A stretch of 64,000 bases of DNA from NCBI GenBank assembly GCA_023398165.1, contig JAEWSQ010000007.1, forward strand, positions 62,001 through 126,000. The letters run 5' to 3'. The notes below the pieces were generated by a model. It was not told the origin of the DNA and searched no databases. It saw nothing but the letters and a program-made list of their open reading frames with translations. Within the stretch, counting starts at the first letter, position 1. Every line of letters begins with the position of its first letter. This document shows, in pieces, positions 9,902-19,008 of this stretch. The translations under genes and the position numbers were made by a program. Origin of the DNA: Spirochaetota bacterium (GTDB taxonomy: Bacteria; Spirochaetota; Spirochaetia; Treponematales; Treponemataceae).

Positions 9902-9979
9902 ATTCGAAGCTTACTATAGTGATTAAGCTGTTTCCGGTTAAGAATTTATCATATATAAATATTTTTTTTGAGGTTTTTC

Positions 9980-12900
9980 ATGAAATACACACGGCGCATT
10001 ACACTTACTGCAGTATCCCTTTTAATACTGTTATCCGGCTGCTCAAATTTATTTAATATGATATTTGAGCCTATTCAGCCTATTCCGCCTTCGGGTTCGG
10101 TTCTCACGGTCGTGATTAATGACGGATCTTCCGGGGATTCCTCGCGCGTTATTACACCCCTTACAACCGGATTAGTATATACAGTTAGTCTATATAAGGG
10201 TAAGGATGATCTAAAACCGGCTGTAAAAACAAACCTCACACCTTCAGATTCAATCACTTTTGACTCTCTTGAAGAAGAAAAGGAATACATTGTCCGCGTG
10301 CTCGGTGAAACGAAGGAAGGACTCGATGTGTTAAGCGGTGAGACAAGTTTTACGTCGAAGCAGGGTGAAAATAAGGTTCTTGTCGCTTTGTCTTTTATTA
10401 AAAACACAGGCGGGAAGGGAAGTCTTTTTGCCGAGTATGAGCTAACACAATCAGTTGCAGCGGCCTTTACGGCACAATTAATTCCCTTACAAGGCGGGGA
10501 TGCCCTGAATTTTACCGAAACAGAATGTGTTTATACACAAGCTGATAAAAAAATTACGCTCAAAAAAACTGATATTCCCTCGGGAACCTACATTCTCGCC
10601 CTGATGTTCAACAGCGGCCGGGGTGTGTTTTATCTTAACATTGATCCTATAGTAGAAATAATATCAGACTGCGAATCACGGACAGTAAAGATGGAAACTG
10701 TCAGTGTTGAGGATGCTCTAAAGGCTGGTTTTACGTATTATGTTGCAGATACCGGGAACCCTTTGGTTAAAGAATTGAATAACGGCTTCCGGCCTAATAT
10801 TCCTATTACTCTTAACAGGGCTGTTGAGCTCATAAACACAAGATCCGATATTACAGATAGCAGCCCTGCAAAAATTGTCGTTATAGAAGATATTACCGTA
10901 ATACCCCCTGAATCTCCAAGTAATGCTTTCGTTCTGCAGAAGAGTACTATACTCACCTCCCTCGGTGCATCTCCCTGTTCAGTAACATTGGGAGCGAATT
11001 GTGACAATATGTTTTTTGCAGGCACTGTATCAAGCATCGTTTTTACTCTTGAACACATAATACTTGAGGGCAGACTTTCCACCGATGAAGATAATATGGT
11101 TGATCCGTATGACGGATCTCAAAACCTTATAACCTTCGACATTCCAATGTACAATGCTATGAGCGGACTCATTAAGGTATTGTACGGAACGGTAATTCTT
11201 GGTCCCGGCTCCATTATTCAGGATAATTCTACACAAGGAAACGGAGGAGGCGTCTTTGTTTGCCCCGATGCTGTCCTTAAAATGAACGGCGGTACCATTC
11301 GGAATTGTACTGCTTCTATGGGCGGAGCCGTATTTGTCGGAGGGAAAATAGAAGCTTTAAGCGGCTCTATTACAGAAAACTCGAACTGGTATTCTGTATT
11401 AACGCTTTCTGAATATGTAGCTGCTGGAGGAACTGAAGCTGAATACAGCGGATATTTGGAAGATACTTCGTTTAAAAACCGCAACAGACCCATGGGAAGC
11501 GCCGTATACTTTTTGGATCTAAGACAGACGGTAATTGATTCTTCCAGCACACAATGGACACAATTAGTAACTTCACTTACACCTATCTGTGTAAACAATA
11601 TGCACTCAGGTACAAGCTGTGCAGGTCAAATTCAGGGAATAAATACGGAAGCTCTGCTTCTTGATTCCATAAAAAAAGCCAAAAATATTGGTATATATGC
11701 TTCTATTGACAGCGGATTTTCAGAAACATTCACAATAGCAAACCCGATTATTATCGAAGGCGCATACAGCCTTACAAAGGAAGGGGACAGAGCTCCTATT
11801 AAAAAGAACTTTATAAACGGCTCTTTGTTTTCTATTTCAGAGGGGTCCATTGCAGATTTTAACGGGATTGCTTTTACAGGGCAAGATTTAATTAATACTG
11901 CAGGTCCTCTTTTTTCTGTAATTAATACCCATGTGTATTTTAATAACTGCGAATTTGTAAGTAATACAAATACCAACGGTACAGGAGCTGGACTGTATGT
12001 TACAGGCAGTAAGTCAAATGTGTATGTGCAAAATTGCGGTTATCAAACTCTTACAGCGCATAAGGGCGGAGCTGCTTATATTGCAGGCGGAGAGTGTATA
12101 TTTGATAATACTTCTATAACAACGTGTACCGCTTGTGCAGATATGATCGAAGGAAAGGGCGGCTCAGGAGGGGGCATCTATATTGCAGGCGGTGATGTTA
12201 GGCTCACTGGTTCCGGTACTAATGGAATAACTAACTGTACAGCTCAGGATGCAAGCGGAACCGGAGGGTTCGGCGGTGCAGTCTATGTCGGAGCAGAGGG
12301 ATTAACAGGGAAGCTTACTCTTGACAATGTAACGATCGGAAATTCAATATATCCAAATACAGCACCAAGCGGAAGCGGCGGCGGAGTCTATGTAGCAGCC
12401 GGAGGTAAAATAAACCTCAAAGCTGCATCATTTGCAGATAATACAGCGTCATTCGGGAATAAGTTGTTCGTTGAGAATTATAGACTCGATGCTGTATTAG
12501 TTAACGGAACAATCTGCAGTGTATTTGATGCGTTATATGACAATTTTACTGCTTTTGGATTGACAGATGCTAATGCAACAAATGGGGTGCTCTATATGGG
12601 CGATGGTACCAGTGAATTAACAGCATATAAAATTAGTACCGCTAGAGAATTTGACGGGTTACGGTATATTCCCACAAGCGGAAAATACTTTTCACAGACA
12701 GGAGTTATAGATTTTACGAGTTATGGAAACTTTACTCCAATTCCTGAATTCAAGGGGCATTATGACGGCGGGAATAATAACGGATTTTATATTAAAGGTT
12801 TGACTATTCCGGTGACAGAAGCAGGAAAAAGCGCAGCCTTATTTCTTGAGGTAGATGATGGAGATATTTCTAATGTTCTATTAGAAAATATCAGTATTAC

Positions 12901-13525
12901 AGCAAACTTCTCTCCTGCGGCTTCCGGAATGCTTGCTGCACACACTTCAAATACTGCAACTATTACTAACTGCGGAACATCAGGAGCAATTACAGCCGGT
13001 ACCGGAGCAGTCAGCTGCGGAGGCCTCGTGGGATGGGCTGAGAACACAACAATGACCGGCTGTTTTTCACAGGGAGTTATAACTTCCTCCGCATCGTATA
13101 CAGGAGGTCTTGTCGGAAAGATGAGCAATTCAACAATTGAGAATTCTTATACTTTTCATAACCCTTATACAGCCGGAACTACAGCCGGCGCACTTGTCGG
13201 TATTTGTGAAGTTTCAAATATTATAAAGACATCGTATTCGCTTACTTCAGCATTATCTGCATCTTCCGGGGCAGGATTTATAGGGCAGAATACCGGAACA
13301 ATAACACATGAAGTTACGTATAGGAATGATGCGTATTCAGTTACAGGAACAGGAGTATCTGCAATAACATCGATTCCGCAGGCTTCTTTTAAAGTTCAAG
13401 CTAATTTTCCCGGTTTTACCTTTTCTCCTTCCGGCCCCTGGACTATGGTAGATGGAACGACATCTCCCTATTTCCCGTGGCAGGGAAATGCGAATTTCGA
13501 TTCACTGAATTTAATTCTTAAGTAG
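9980..13525 (+). CDS. Large beta-helix/GLUG-motif surface lipoprotein lacking the C-terminal Ig-like domain
   Basis: 1181 residues from the ATG at 9980; TTGAGG at 9968-9973 serves as ribosome site (a TTG at 9968 is in frame but is part of that site). Lipobox LLSGC. The N-terminal module (SSRVITPLTTGLVYTVSL) and Gly-Gly helix repeats (GGGVF, GGAVF, GGAAY, GGGIY, GGAVY) match the genes at 162 and 6494, and the GLUG part (CGGLVGWAE, TGGLVGKMS) is present. The protein ends soon after the SPYFPWQG element, where the two paralogs continue for about 110-150 residues into an Ig-like domain. The stop is followed directly by a proper terminator, so this is a natural shorter form rather than a frameshift. 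It appears monocistronic. Confidence 0.8.
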   Translation: MKYTRRITLTAVSLLILLSGCSNLFNMIFEPIQPIPPSGSVLTVVINDGSSGDSSRVITPLTTGLVYTVSLYKGKDDLKPAVKTNLTPSDSITFDSLEEEKEYIVRVLGETKEGLDVLSGETSFTSKQGENKVLVALSFIKNTGGKGSLFAEYELTQSVAAAFTAQLIPLQGGDALNFTETECVYTQADKKITLKKTDIPSGTYILALMFNSGRGVFYLNIDPIVEIISDCESRTVKMETVSVEDALKAGFTYYVADTGNPLVKELNNGFRPNIPITLNRAVELINTRSDITDSSPAKIVVIEDITVIPPESPSNAFVLQKSTILTSLGASPCSVTLGANCDNMFFAGTVSSIVFTLEHIILEGRLSTDEDNMVDPYDGSQNLITFDIPMYNAMSGLIKVLYGTVILGPGSIIQDNSTQGNGGGVFVCPDAVLKMNGGTIRNCTASMGGAVFVGGKIEALSGSITENSNWYSVLTLSEYVAAGGTEAEYSGYLEDTSFKNRNRPMGSAVYFLDLRQTVIDSSSTQWTQLVTSLTPICVNNMHSGTSCAGQIQGINTEALLLDSIKKAKNIGIYASIDSGFSETFTIANPIIIEGAYSLTKEGDRAPIKKNFINGSLFSISEGSIADFNGIAFTGQDLINTAGPLFSVINTHVYFNNCEFVSNTNTNGTGAGLYVTGSKSNVYVQNCGYQTLTAHKGGAAYIAGGECIFDNTSITTCTACADMIEGKGGSGGGIYIAGGDVRLTGSGTNGITNCTAQDASGTGGFGGAVYVGAEGLTGKLTLDNVTIGNSIYPNTAPSGSGGGVYVAAGGKINLKAASFADNTASFGNKLFVENYRLDAVLVNGTICSVFDALYDNFTAFGLTDANATNGVLYMGDGTSELTAYKISTAREFDGLRYIPTSGKYFSQTGVIDFTSYGNFTPIPEFKGHYDGGNNNGFYIKGLTIPVTEAGKSAALFLEVDDGDISNVLLENISITANFSPAASGMLAAHTSNTATITNCGTSGAITAGTGAVSCGGLVGWAENTTMTGCFSQGVITSSASYTGGLVGKMSNSTIENSYTFHNPYTAGTTAGALVGICEVSNIIKTSYSLTSALSASSGAGFIGQNTGTITHEVTYRNDAYSVTGTGVSAITSIPQASFKVQANFPGFTFSPSGPWTMVDGTTSPYFPWQGNANFDSLNLILK

Positions 13526-13545
13526 AATAGTTATATTTCATAAAT

Positions 13546-13582
13546 GCCGCTTTTCAGGAAAACCTGGAGAGCGGCTTTTTTT
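13546..13582 (+). terminator. Rho-independent terminator
   Basis: Arms 13546-13558 and 13563-13575 form a 13-pair stem with an AAAA loop, followed by seven T at 13576-13582. It ends the third beta-helix lipoprotein gene. Confidence 0.92.
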
Positions 13583-13598
13583 ATGGGGAGGGAGAATC

Positions 13599-13738
13599 CT
13601 CACGCTAAGACGCGAAGACGCTAAAGATGAGGCGCGAGACGTCGCAGCGCCGATACTATACAATGAACCCCATATTTTTTAAGGGTAATCTCACGCTAAG
13701 GCTCGAAGTAGGATAATCCGCAGATTGTGCAGATTATA
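13599..13738. repeat. Cluster of degenerate intergenic repeats
   Basis: The stretch 13583-14134 holds no convincing gene. Its first part carries CACGCTAAGACGCGAAG (from about 13601), a second partial copy CACGCTAAGGCTCGAAG (from about 13692) and AATCCGCAGATTGTGCAGAT (from about 13715). The pairing of a GCTAAGACGCGAAG-type motif with a GCAGATTGTGCAGAT-type motif repeats that at 9754-9805. I see no transposase, so these are short non-coding repeats of unknown origin. Confidence 0.55.
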
Positions 13739-13800
13739 AGGTGTAGTGTAGTTAAAACACTAAGTCAAAAGCAATGTAATAACTTAAAAAAAGTCATCTG

Positions 13801-13857
13801 GGTGCGCTAAGCTCGGAGAGCTTTACGCTCTTACGAGCCTTGCGCCTGTGGTTTTTC
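13801..13857 (+). other. Long imperfect stem-loop in the 13.6-14.1 kb intergenic gap
   Basis: Nested pairings 13801-13805/13842-13846, 13811-13815/13834-13838 and 13816-13821/13827-13832 give a hairpin of about 16 pairs with one internal loop, followed by GGTTTTT. It could be a decayed terminator or a structured repeat. No RNA family is recognised. Confidence 0.35.
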
Positions 13858-13992
13858 CATTCTTCATTACAACAAAGCATAGTAAATCAGGCTTGGAAAT
13901 ACATAGAAGCTTATAAAACGATTCAATATGCTCATTGTTATTCCCGGTTTACTTAACGGAGCGCATTGTGGATTAAGAGAAAAGAACCACAG

Positions 13993-14018
13993 TTACTAAG
14001 GTCTAGATACCTTAGTAA
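13993..14018. repeat. 9-bp perfect inverted repeat
   Basis: TTACTAAGG at 13993-14001 and CCTTAGTAA at 14010-14018 flank an 8-base spacer. No T-run follows on either strand, so it is not a classic terminator. It lies between the convergent ends of the beta-helix lipoprotein (+) and the LRR lipoprotein (-) and could be a protein-binding site. Confidence 0.35.
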
Positions 14019-14134
14019 ACACCGATTATGGGGTAGAGCTGAAGGATTATAAGAAGGTATTGTAAATACACATAGTGCTTTTCTTATTCCTCTCTATACT
14101 CCTGTGATAAAGGCTGGTTTATTCATGAGTAAAC

Positions 14135-17100
14135 TTAATACCCGTAAATATAATAACTATACGTACTCCATCCTGTGGTACCTTTGTAAGCTGTTACACT
14201 TGCAGAAGGTACGTAGATTTTTCGGGTGGAATGATTATTTTGAAAAGCATAATCGCCTAAACTTATCTTCGATGGATCAGACTTTTGAACGGTAATAGAG
14301 GTAAGTAAACTGCAGTAAGAAAAAGCATAACTGCCTATAGAAGTGACATTTGAGGGTATTGTAACTGAAGTAAGAGAGTAGCAGCTGGAAAAAGCATTGA
14401 TTCCTATAGAAGTAACAGTCGAGGGTATTGAGATTGACGTTATGCCGCTGCGTTCAAAAGCACTACGGCCTATAGAAGTGACATTGGGAGGTATATTCAC
14501 TGAGGTAAGGCTGCTGCAGCCGTAAAAAAGCCAATCACTAATAGAAGTAACACCCGAAGGTATCGTCACTGAGGTTAGACTGGTGCAGTCATCAAAAGCA
14601 AAACTTCCTAAAAAAGTTACTTTGGAGGGTATTGAGATTGAGGTTAAACCTCGGCAGTTAGTAAAAGAACTGTTGCCGATAGAAGTTACTGATGAGGGTA
14701 TCGTCACAGAAGTTAAATTGGTGCAGCCGTTAAAAGCCCAAGGCTCGATAGAGGTAACACCCTCGGGTATTTTTACTGAGCTTAGACTTGTGCATTGATA
14801 AAAGGCAAAGCTTCCGATAGAAGTGACTTTGGAGGGTATTGAGATTGAGGTTAGTGCGCTGCAGCTGTAAAAAGCATAAGTACCTATAGAAGTAAGATTT
14901 GAGGGTATTGTAACTGAAGTCAATTTGCTGCAATAGAAAAAAGCTCTATCACCAATCGAAGTAACACTGGATGGTATATTTACTGATGTAGGACTGCCTG
15001 CACAACAAATTAATGTTGAACAATCCTTATTATAGATTACATTGTCCTTTGACATATAAGCAGTATTACCAGCATCTACTGTAAGTGAAGTGAGATTGCT
15101 TGAGTTGGAAAAAGCGCCCGGACCTAAAGAAGTGACGCTTGCGGGAATACTCACTGAAGTTAGTCCGGTGCAGCTGTAAAATGCACCATTTCCTATTGAA
15201 GCGACACCCTCTGGTATTGTCAATGAGGTTAGCCCTTTACAGTTGACAAATGCATTATTACCTATAGAAGTGACGCTTGCGGGAATACTCACTGATGTCA
15301 GTCCGGTACAGCTGTAAAAAGCCATCTCTCCAATAGAAGCAACACTGGAAGGTATAATTACTGAGGCAAGTGAGCTGCATTCATAGAAAACATTGCTGCC
15401 TATAGAAGTGACGCCTTCAGCTATAGTCACTGAGGTTAACTTAGTGCAGCCGTAGAAAGAACTGCCGCTAAGAGATTTAACACTGGAAGGTATAGACACT
15501 GAGGTTAGCTCTGTGCACCTTCCAAAAGCATAAGTACCAAGAGAAGCAACTCCCTGGGGTATTGTTATTGAAGTAAGAGCACGGCAGTTATAAAAAGCCT
15601 GATTGCCTATAGAAGTGATGCTTGAGGGAATTGTCACTGAGGTAAGAGCGGTACAGTTTTTAAAAGCTTCATTGGCAATTGAGACTACAGGTTTCCCATT
15701 GATTTCTTCCGGTATGTATAAGACTGTATCGGTTCCAGTGTACTTATCAATAATTACTGTATCCCCGCTTGTCGTGCAGGTAAACATTGTCAAAGGTATC
15801 CATTTTGCGTAGAGCGTTTTCGCATTGGAAACAGATGCTGTAAAAGAGCCTTTATTGGGGTATATAGGATTTCCTATTTCTGTTTCTGCCCAGCCGTTAA
15901 AAACATACTCTGATTTTGTAAAGGTATTTGAGTTTAGAGTAATTGGAATACCAAGACCTGCAATCTGATTAGTCATGGTACCGCTTCCTCCGTTTGCCTT
16001 GTATACGATGGTATAGGAGCTTACCCACTTAACCCAATATTCTTTATTCTCTATACTTCCATTAGTAATACTTTTTACTTCATCCCCAGTTAAATCTGCA
16101 TTCGTATACCAGCCTAAAAATATACAGCTCTCTTTCGCAGGTACAGGAAGTGTTATAGTTTCAGTTTCGACAGTATACGTCGTTTGGTACGTTCCGCTTA
16201 GAGTTCCGCCGTCTGTGTTGTAGGTTATGGTATACTCAATGGGAGTCCACCTGGCATACAGCACAGCATTCTCTGCTTTGTTCCAATTCCTCGTAGTTGT
16301 CATCTCTGCATTGTAGTATTTTGTTCCGCCGGAAATGGCATCATAATACCCTGTAAACATATACCCCGTTCTTGTTGGGGCTGCTGCTGCAGGCATAGCA
16401 CTGTCATAGACTGCTTCTATGGTATCTGTCCCCCCAGTTCCGCTCTGCTTATTAAACGTTATAGTGTACGTATTTGCTGTCCACTTAGCCCAGAGCGCCT
16501 TATCTCCAGTGCTCCCCTTAGTAATTGTTGTTACGGCGCTTCCGTTAAAAGAAGCATTATCGAACCAGCCTGCAAAGGTATAGCCTAGTCTTGAAGGTGA
16601 AGAGAAGGTTATGGTCTCCGTTTCTGTTGTGTAGTTTAAAGGGTTCGCTAAGCTGTTTTCTCCTCCGTTAAGATTATACTGTATGGTATAGGAGCCTAAC
16701 TTCCATTTTGCATAGAGCGTTATGTTTGACGTAACAGTAACAGTTGTAAAGTCGAATGCTAGTGTGAGAGCTTCATCGGTAAACCAGCCGTCAAAGCCGT
16801 AGCCTGTCCGTGTCGGGCTTGCGCTCTGTATTGCTTTATCTCCGTGATTAACCGTAATGGCGCTTACCTCTGTTCCGCCGTTTGTAACAAAGGTTATGGT
16901 GTAAGTCTTAATAATCCACTTTGCATAGAGCGTTGTATCTTTAGTGACCGTGTTGACGCTAAAGTCCCACGCTGTTGTGTAGTCTTCTTCGGTGTACCAG
17001 CCTCCAAAGGTATAGCCTTCAAGGGTGGGGTCTATAGGCTTATCTGCCTTTGCCCCGTTTTGTACAGTTGCGCTTTCTATTTTACTTCCAGTTCCTGTTT

Positions 17101-17470
17101 CATAGCTCAGGGTAAAGGTATCTATATTCCACTTGGCATAGACGGTGATCGTGTCTGTTACCGCCGTACTTACCGTAAACTCGCTTCCCTCTCCGTTGGG
17201 TGATGTGAACCAGCCTCCGAATGCAAAGCCTGTTTTCACTGGGTTTACAGGCATGGCATCTATGGTAGTTGCGGGGTATTTAACACTCTTTATTGCAGGA
17301 CTTGCTTCTACTTCTGCTTCCTGGCTGTCAAAGATGACCTTGTGCTGTATGTTTCCTATTTGTTCCTGAAAGGTTAGAAAATCGGTGCAGGATGGTATGA
17401 GTATAAGAAGCGCTGTGATTGTTAAAAGTATGCTGATCTTTACTATTCTGGATTTACTTTGCTTTTTCAT
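14135..17470 (-). CDS. BspA-type LRR lipoprotein with seven InlB/Flg_new repeats
   Basis: 1111 residues; lipobox ILIPSC. From about residue 43 to 555 there are seven Listeria-Bacteroides repeats, each ending in an AKW-like signature (TVYAKW, TLYAKW, ALWAKW, VLYARW, YWVKW). From about 600 to 1095 there are about 20 leucine-rich repeats of BspA/TpLRR type with the 23-residue pattern AFxxCxxLTSVxIPxxVTSIG, interrupted once by a longer unit (NTAYMSKDNVIYNKD). The gene ends with a short cap (TYSYYIYGY). BspA-family proteins of oral bacteria bind host matrix proteins and other bacteria; an adhesin role here is inferred. Its ATG overlaps the stop of the upstream gene (ATGA at 17467-17470), so translation is probably coupled. 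The LRR DNA forms a 69-bp tandem array prone to copy-number change. Confidence 0.88.
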   Translation of the reverse strand: MKKQSKSRIVKISILLTITALLILIPSCTDFLTFQEQIGNIQHKVIFDSQEAEVEASPAIKSVKYPATTIDAMPVNPVKTGFAFGGWFTSPNGEGSEFTVSTAVTDTITVYAKWNIDTFTLSYETGTGSKIESATVQNGAKADKPIDPTLEGYTFGGWYTEEDYTTAWDFSVNTVTKDTTLYAKWIIKTYTITFVTNGGTEVSAITVNHGDKAIQSASPTRTGYGFDGWFTDEALTLAFDFTTVTVTSNITLYAKWKLGSYTIQYNLNGGENSLANPLNYTTETETITFSSPSRLGYTFAGWFDNASFNGSAVTTITKGSTGDKALWAKWTANTYTITFNKQSGTGGTDTIEAVYDSAMPAAAAPTRTGYMFTGYYDAISGGTKYYNAEMTTTRNWNKAENAVLYARWTPIEYTITYNTDGGTLSGTYQTTYTVETETITLPVPAKESCIFLGWYTNADLTGDEVKSITNGSIENKEYWVKWVSSYTIVYKANGGSGTMTNQIAGLGIPITLNSNTFTKSEYVFNGWAETEIGNPIYPNKGSFTASVSNAKTLYAKWIPLTMFTCTTSGDTVIIDKYTGTDTVLYIPEEINGKPVVSIANEAFKNCTALTSVTIPSSITSIGNQAFYNCRALTSITIPQGVASLGTYAFGRCTELTSVSIPSSVKSLSGSSFYGCTKLTSVTIAEGVTSIGSNVFYECSSLASVIIPSSVASIGEMAFYSCTGLTSVSIPASVTSIGNNAFVNCKGLTSLTIPEGVASIGNGAFYSCTGLTSVSIPASVTSLGPGAFSNSSNLTSLTVDAGNTAYMSKDNVIYNKDCSTLICCAGSPTSVNIPSSVTSIGDRAFFYCSKLTSVTIPSNLTSIGTYAFYSCSALTSISIPSKVTSIGSFAFYQCTSLSSVKIPEGVTSIEPWAFNGCTNLTSVTIPSSVTSIGNSSFTNCRGLTSISIPSKVTFLGSFAFDDCTSLTSVTIPSGVTSISDWLFYGCSSLTSVNIPPNVTSIGRSAFERSGITSISIPSTVTSIGINAFSSCYSLTSVTIPSNVTSIGSYAFSYCSLLTSITVQKSDPSKISLGDYAFQNNHSTRKIYVPSASVTAYKGTTGWSTYSYYIYGY

Positions 17471-18000
17471 TGTGCAGCTCCCTTCTTTCCAAGCGGTATT
17501 CTGTATGAGACGCCTGCATCAACTGATGCAATAGTTTTTACGGTGCTGCTGAGCATAGTGATCTGGCCTCCGCCGAGAATGAACACAGAAAAAGATCCTA
17601 TGCGGTATGTTAGGCCTGCCTGAGGTAAGAGGATAAAGCCTGCCATACTAGAACCCTCTCCGCCTGATGCTTTGAGGTATCCGCCTCCAATACCTGTCTG
17701 TACGCGGAATTTGAGGGTATCTATGAGTGCTATATCAGCACAAGCTATGCCGAGTCCGTAGTATTCGCTCATGCTGTAGGTGCTTACTTTAGTCAGTTCA
17801 TAGCGGAACATTGCCCCTGCATTAAAGTTGATTGGTTTATCATCAGACAGAAAATTGAGCCGTACTTCGGGGTTTATAGAAAACCCTGCGGCGTGAGCCC
17901 AGATTGAGGCTCCACCTCCGAGGCCGGCGTCGATGCTGAGAGAAAAGACAGATGCTGAAGTTAATACAATGAGAAAAGAAAAAATAACGGTGCGTTTCAT
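17467..18000 (-). CDS. Small predicted outer-membrane beta-barrel protein
   Basis: 177 residues from the ATG at 18000, preceded on the minus strand by AAGGA; an upstream GTG-type extension to 18066 lacks a ribosome site. A signal peptide (MKRTVIFSFLIVLTSASVFSL) is followed by alternating short beta segments rich in Gly and aromatic residues (GLGGGASIWAHAAGFSINPEV, FRVQTGIGGGYLKA, GLTYRIGSFSVFILGGGQI) ending in VSYRIPLGKK. This fits a small outer-membrane barrel of the OmpX/opacity type; no exact family is recognised. It overlaps the LRR lipoprotein gene by 4 bases, so it may help assemble or anchor that protein, which is inference only. Confidence 0.6.
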   Translation of the reverse strand: MKRTVIFSFLIVLTSASVFSLSIDAGLGGGASIWAHAAGFSINPEVRLNFLSDDKPINFNAGAMFRYELTKVSTYSMSEYYGLGIACADIALIDTLKFRVQTGIGGGYLKASGGEGSSMAGFILLPQAGLTYRIGSFSVFILGGGQITMLSSTVKTIASVDAGVSYRIPLGKKGAAQ

Positions 18001-18188
18001 AAATTTATGTCCTTGGATACTTTGTGTTATAAAGATAATCCTATACCCAGTTATGTGAATTGTCAAACAATTAATGTAAGGTATTGAAAAGCAGCCGCGA
18101 ATATATGGCTTTTACTATGGTAATTTGCTAATAATGCAGTATAATTTTAAAGTCAAATAGTAGGTATTAATAAAAAGGAGATAATAAA

Positions 18189-18581
18189 ATGAAGTGGATT
18201 CTATTGATTATTACTGCACTGAGTACTCTGGGCTCAGTTATAGGTTTTTTTGGGAATCTTACGTTTAAAACTAGAAGAACAGCACGTGTTACCGGCAAAA
18301 TTACAAAGGTTTCCAGGGATACAAAAAGTTCTACAGCGATTTCTTTTACATACAGAGTCGGCGATGTTGATTACGAGACTACGTGTAAAAAGTACGGATA
18401 CAAAAGATCCGGGTACGAAAACCAGGAAGTGGAAGTATTGTATATTGAAAATGAACCTTCGAAGGCAATTATTTTTTCCCTTCTTACTCAAAACCTCGTA
18501 ATGAGTCTTATTGCATCTCTTGTGACTATAACAATTCTTTTCTTTGTCGTAAGTATATTCTTTTTGGGTATTATCGGGTAG
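18189..18581 (+). CDS. DUF3592-like small membrane protein
   Basis: 130 residues with AAGGAG before the ATG. A hydrophobic N-terminal segment (about 2-24) and a C-terminal one (about 98-128) flank a soluble beta-rich middle. The middle fits DUF3592: RTARVTGKITKVSRD, ISFTYRVGDVDYET and the EVLYIENEPSKAII-type end, the usual (V)xVxYxPxxPxxA signature with changed residues. DUF3592 proteins are small membrane proteins of unknown role. A lipoprotein gene follows 45 bases later on the same strand. Confidence 0.6.
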   Translation: MKWILLIITALSTLGSVIGFFGNLTFKTRRTARVTGKITKVSRDTKSSTAISFTYRVGDVDYETTCKKYGYKRSGYENQEVEVLYIENEPSKAIIFSLLTQNLVMSLIASLVTITILFFVVSIFFLGIIG

Positions 18582-18626
18582 GACACGAGGTTTTCCCGGG
18601 TATACTATGTCAGATTGGGGAAGTGT

Positions 18627-18968
18627 ATGAGAAACAAAATTACGGTATGTTTAACATGTTGTCTGGTGTTTTTTCTTAATTCATGCAGTACTCCGTCAGT
18701 TCTTGACGGAACTGTATGGGAAAGAAACCTCATGGGACAGGGTGCAAGGCTTGAGTTTTCTGCAGAAACGGCTGTATGCACTCTTCTTATGGCAGGAGCT
18801 GATGATATTGATTACGGCAGTTTTTCCTACGATTATGCTGATGGAATTATTTCGTTTTATTACAGAGGCAGCACTTCAATTATTTCATCAGGGACGGTTA
18901 AGGGCACTGTGATGGAATTGGAAAGCGGGAGCGGCGGTTTGTGGGGAAAATTTACACGAAAAAAATAG
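18627..18968 (+). CDS. Small lipoprotein of unknown function
   Basis: 113 residues from the ATG at 18627; GGGGAAG at about 18617 is the ribosome site, and a TTG at 18615 is an unlikely alternative. A signal peptide ends in lipobox FFLNSC. The rest (VLDGTVWERNL, ARLEFSAETAVCTL, YDYADGIISFYYR, GTVKGTVMELES) is a small beta-rich domain like those of lipocalin-type or META-like treponemal lipoproteins, with a starting DGTVWE segment typical of such folds. No catalytic residues are recognised. Confidence 0.6.
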   Translation: MRNKITVCLTCCLVFFLNSCSTPSVLDGTVWERNLMGQGARLEFSAETAVCTLLMAGADDIDYGSFSYDYADGIISFYYRGSTSIISSGTVKGTVMELESGSGGLWGKFTRKK

Positions 18969-19008
18969 TTACATTAAACACATACATGAATGCTATAAGG
19001 AGTTATTA

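Noticed and set aside
13601..13738. tRNA or small RNA gene in the 550-base gap
   Set aside because: No cloverleaf, T-loop motif or promoter-terminator pair was found; only degenerate repeats and an imperfect hairpin.
14104..14295. Forward open frame of 63 codons
   Set aside because: It overlaps the 3' end of the LRR lipoprotein on the other strand, has no ribosome site and no recognisable product.
14250..15680. Regular ~69-bp repeats resembling a CRISPR array
   Set aside because: The repeats are in frame and encode LRR units; there are no unique spacers of constant length and no cas genes.
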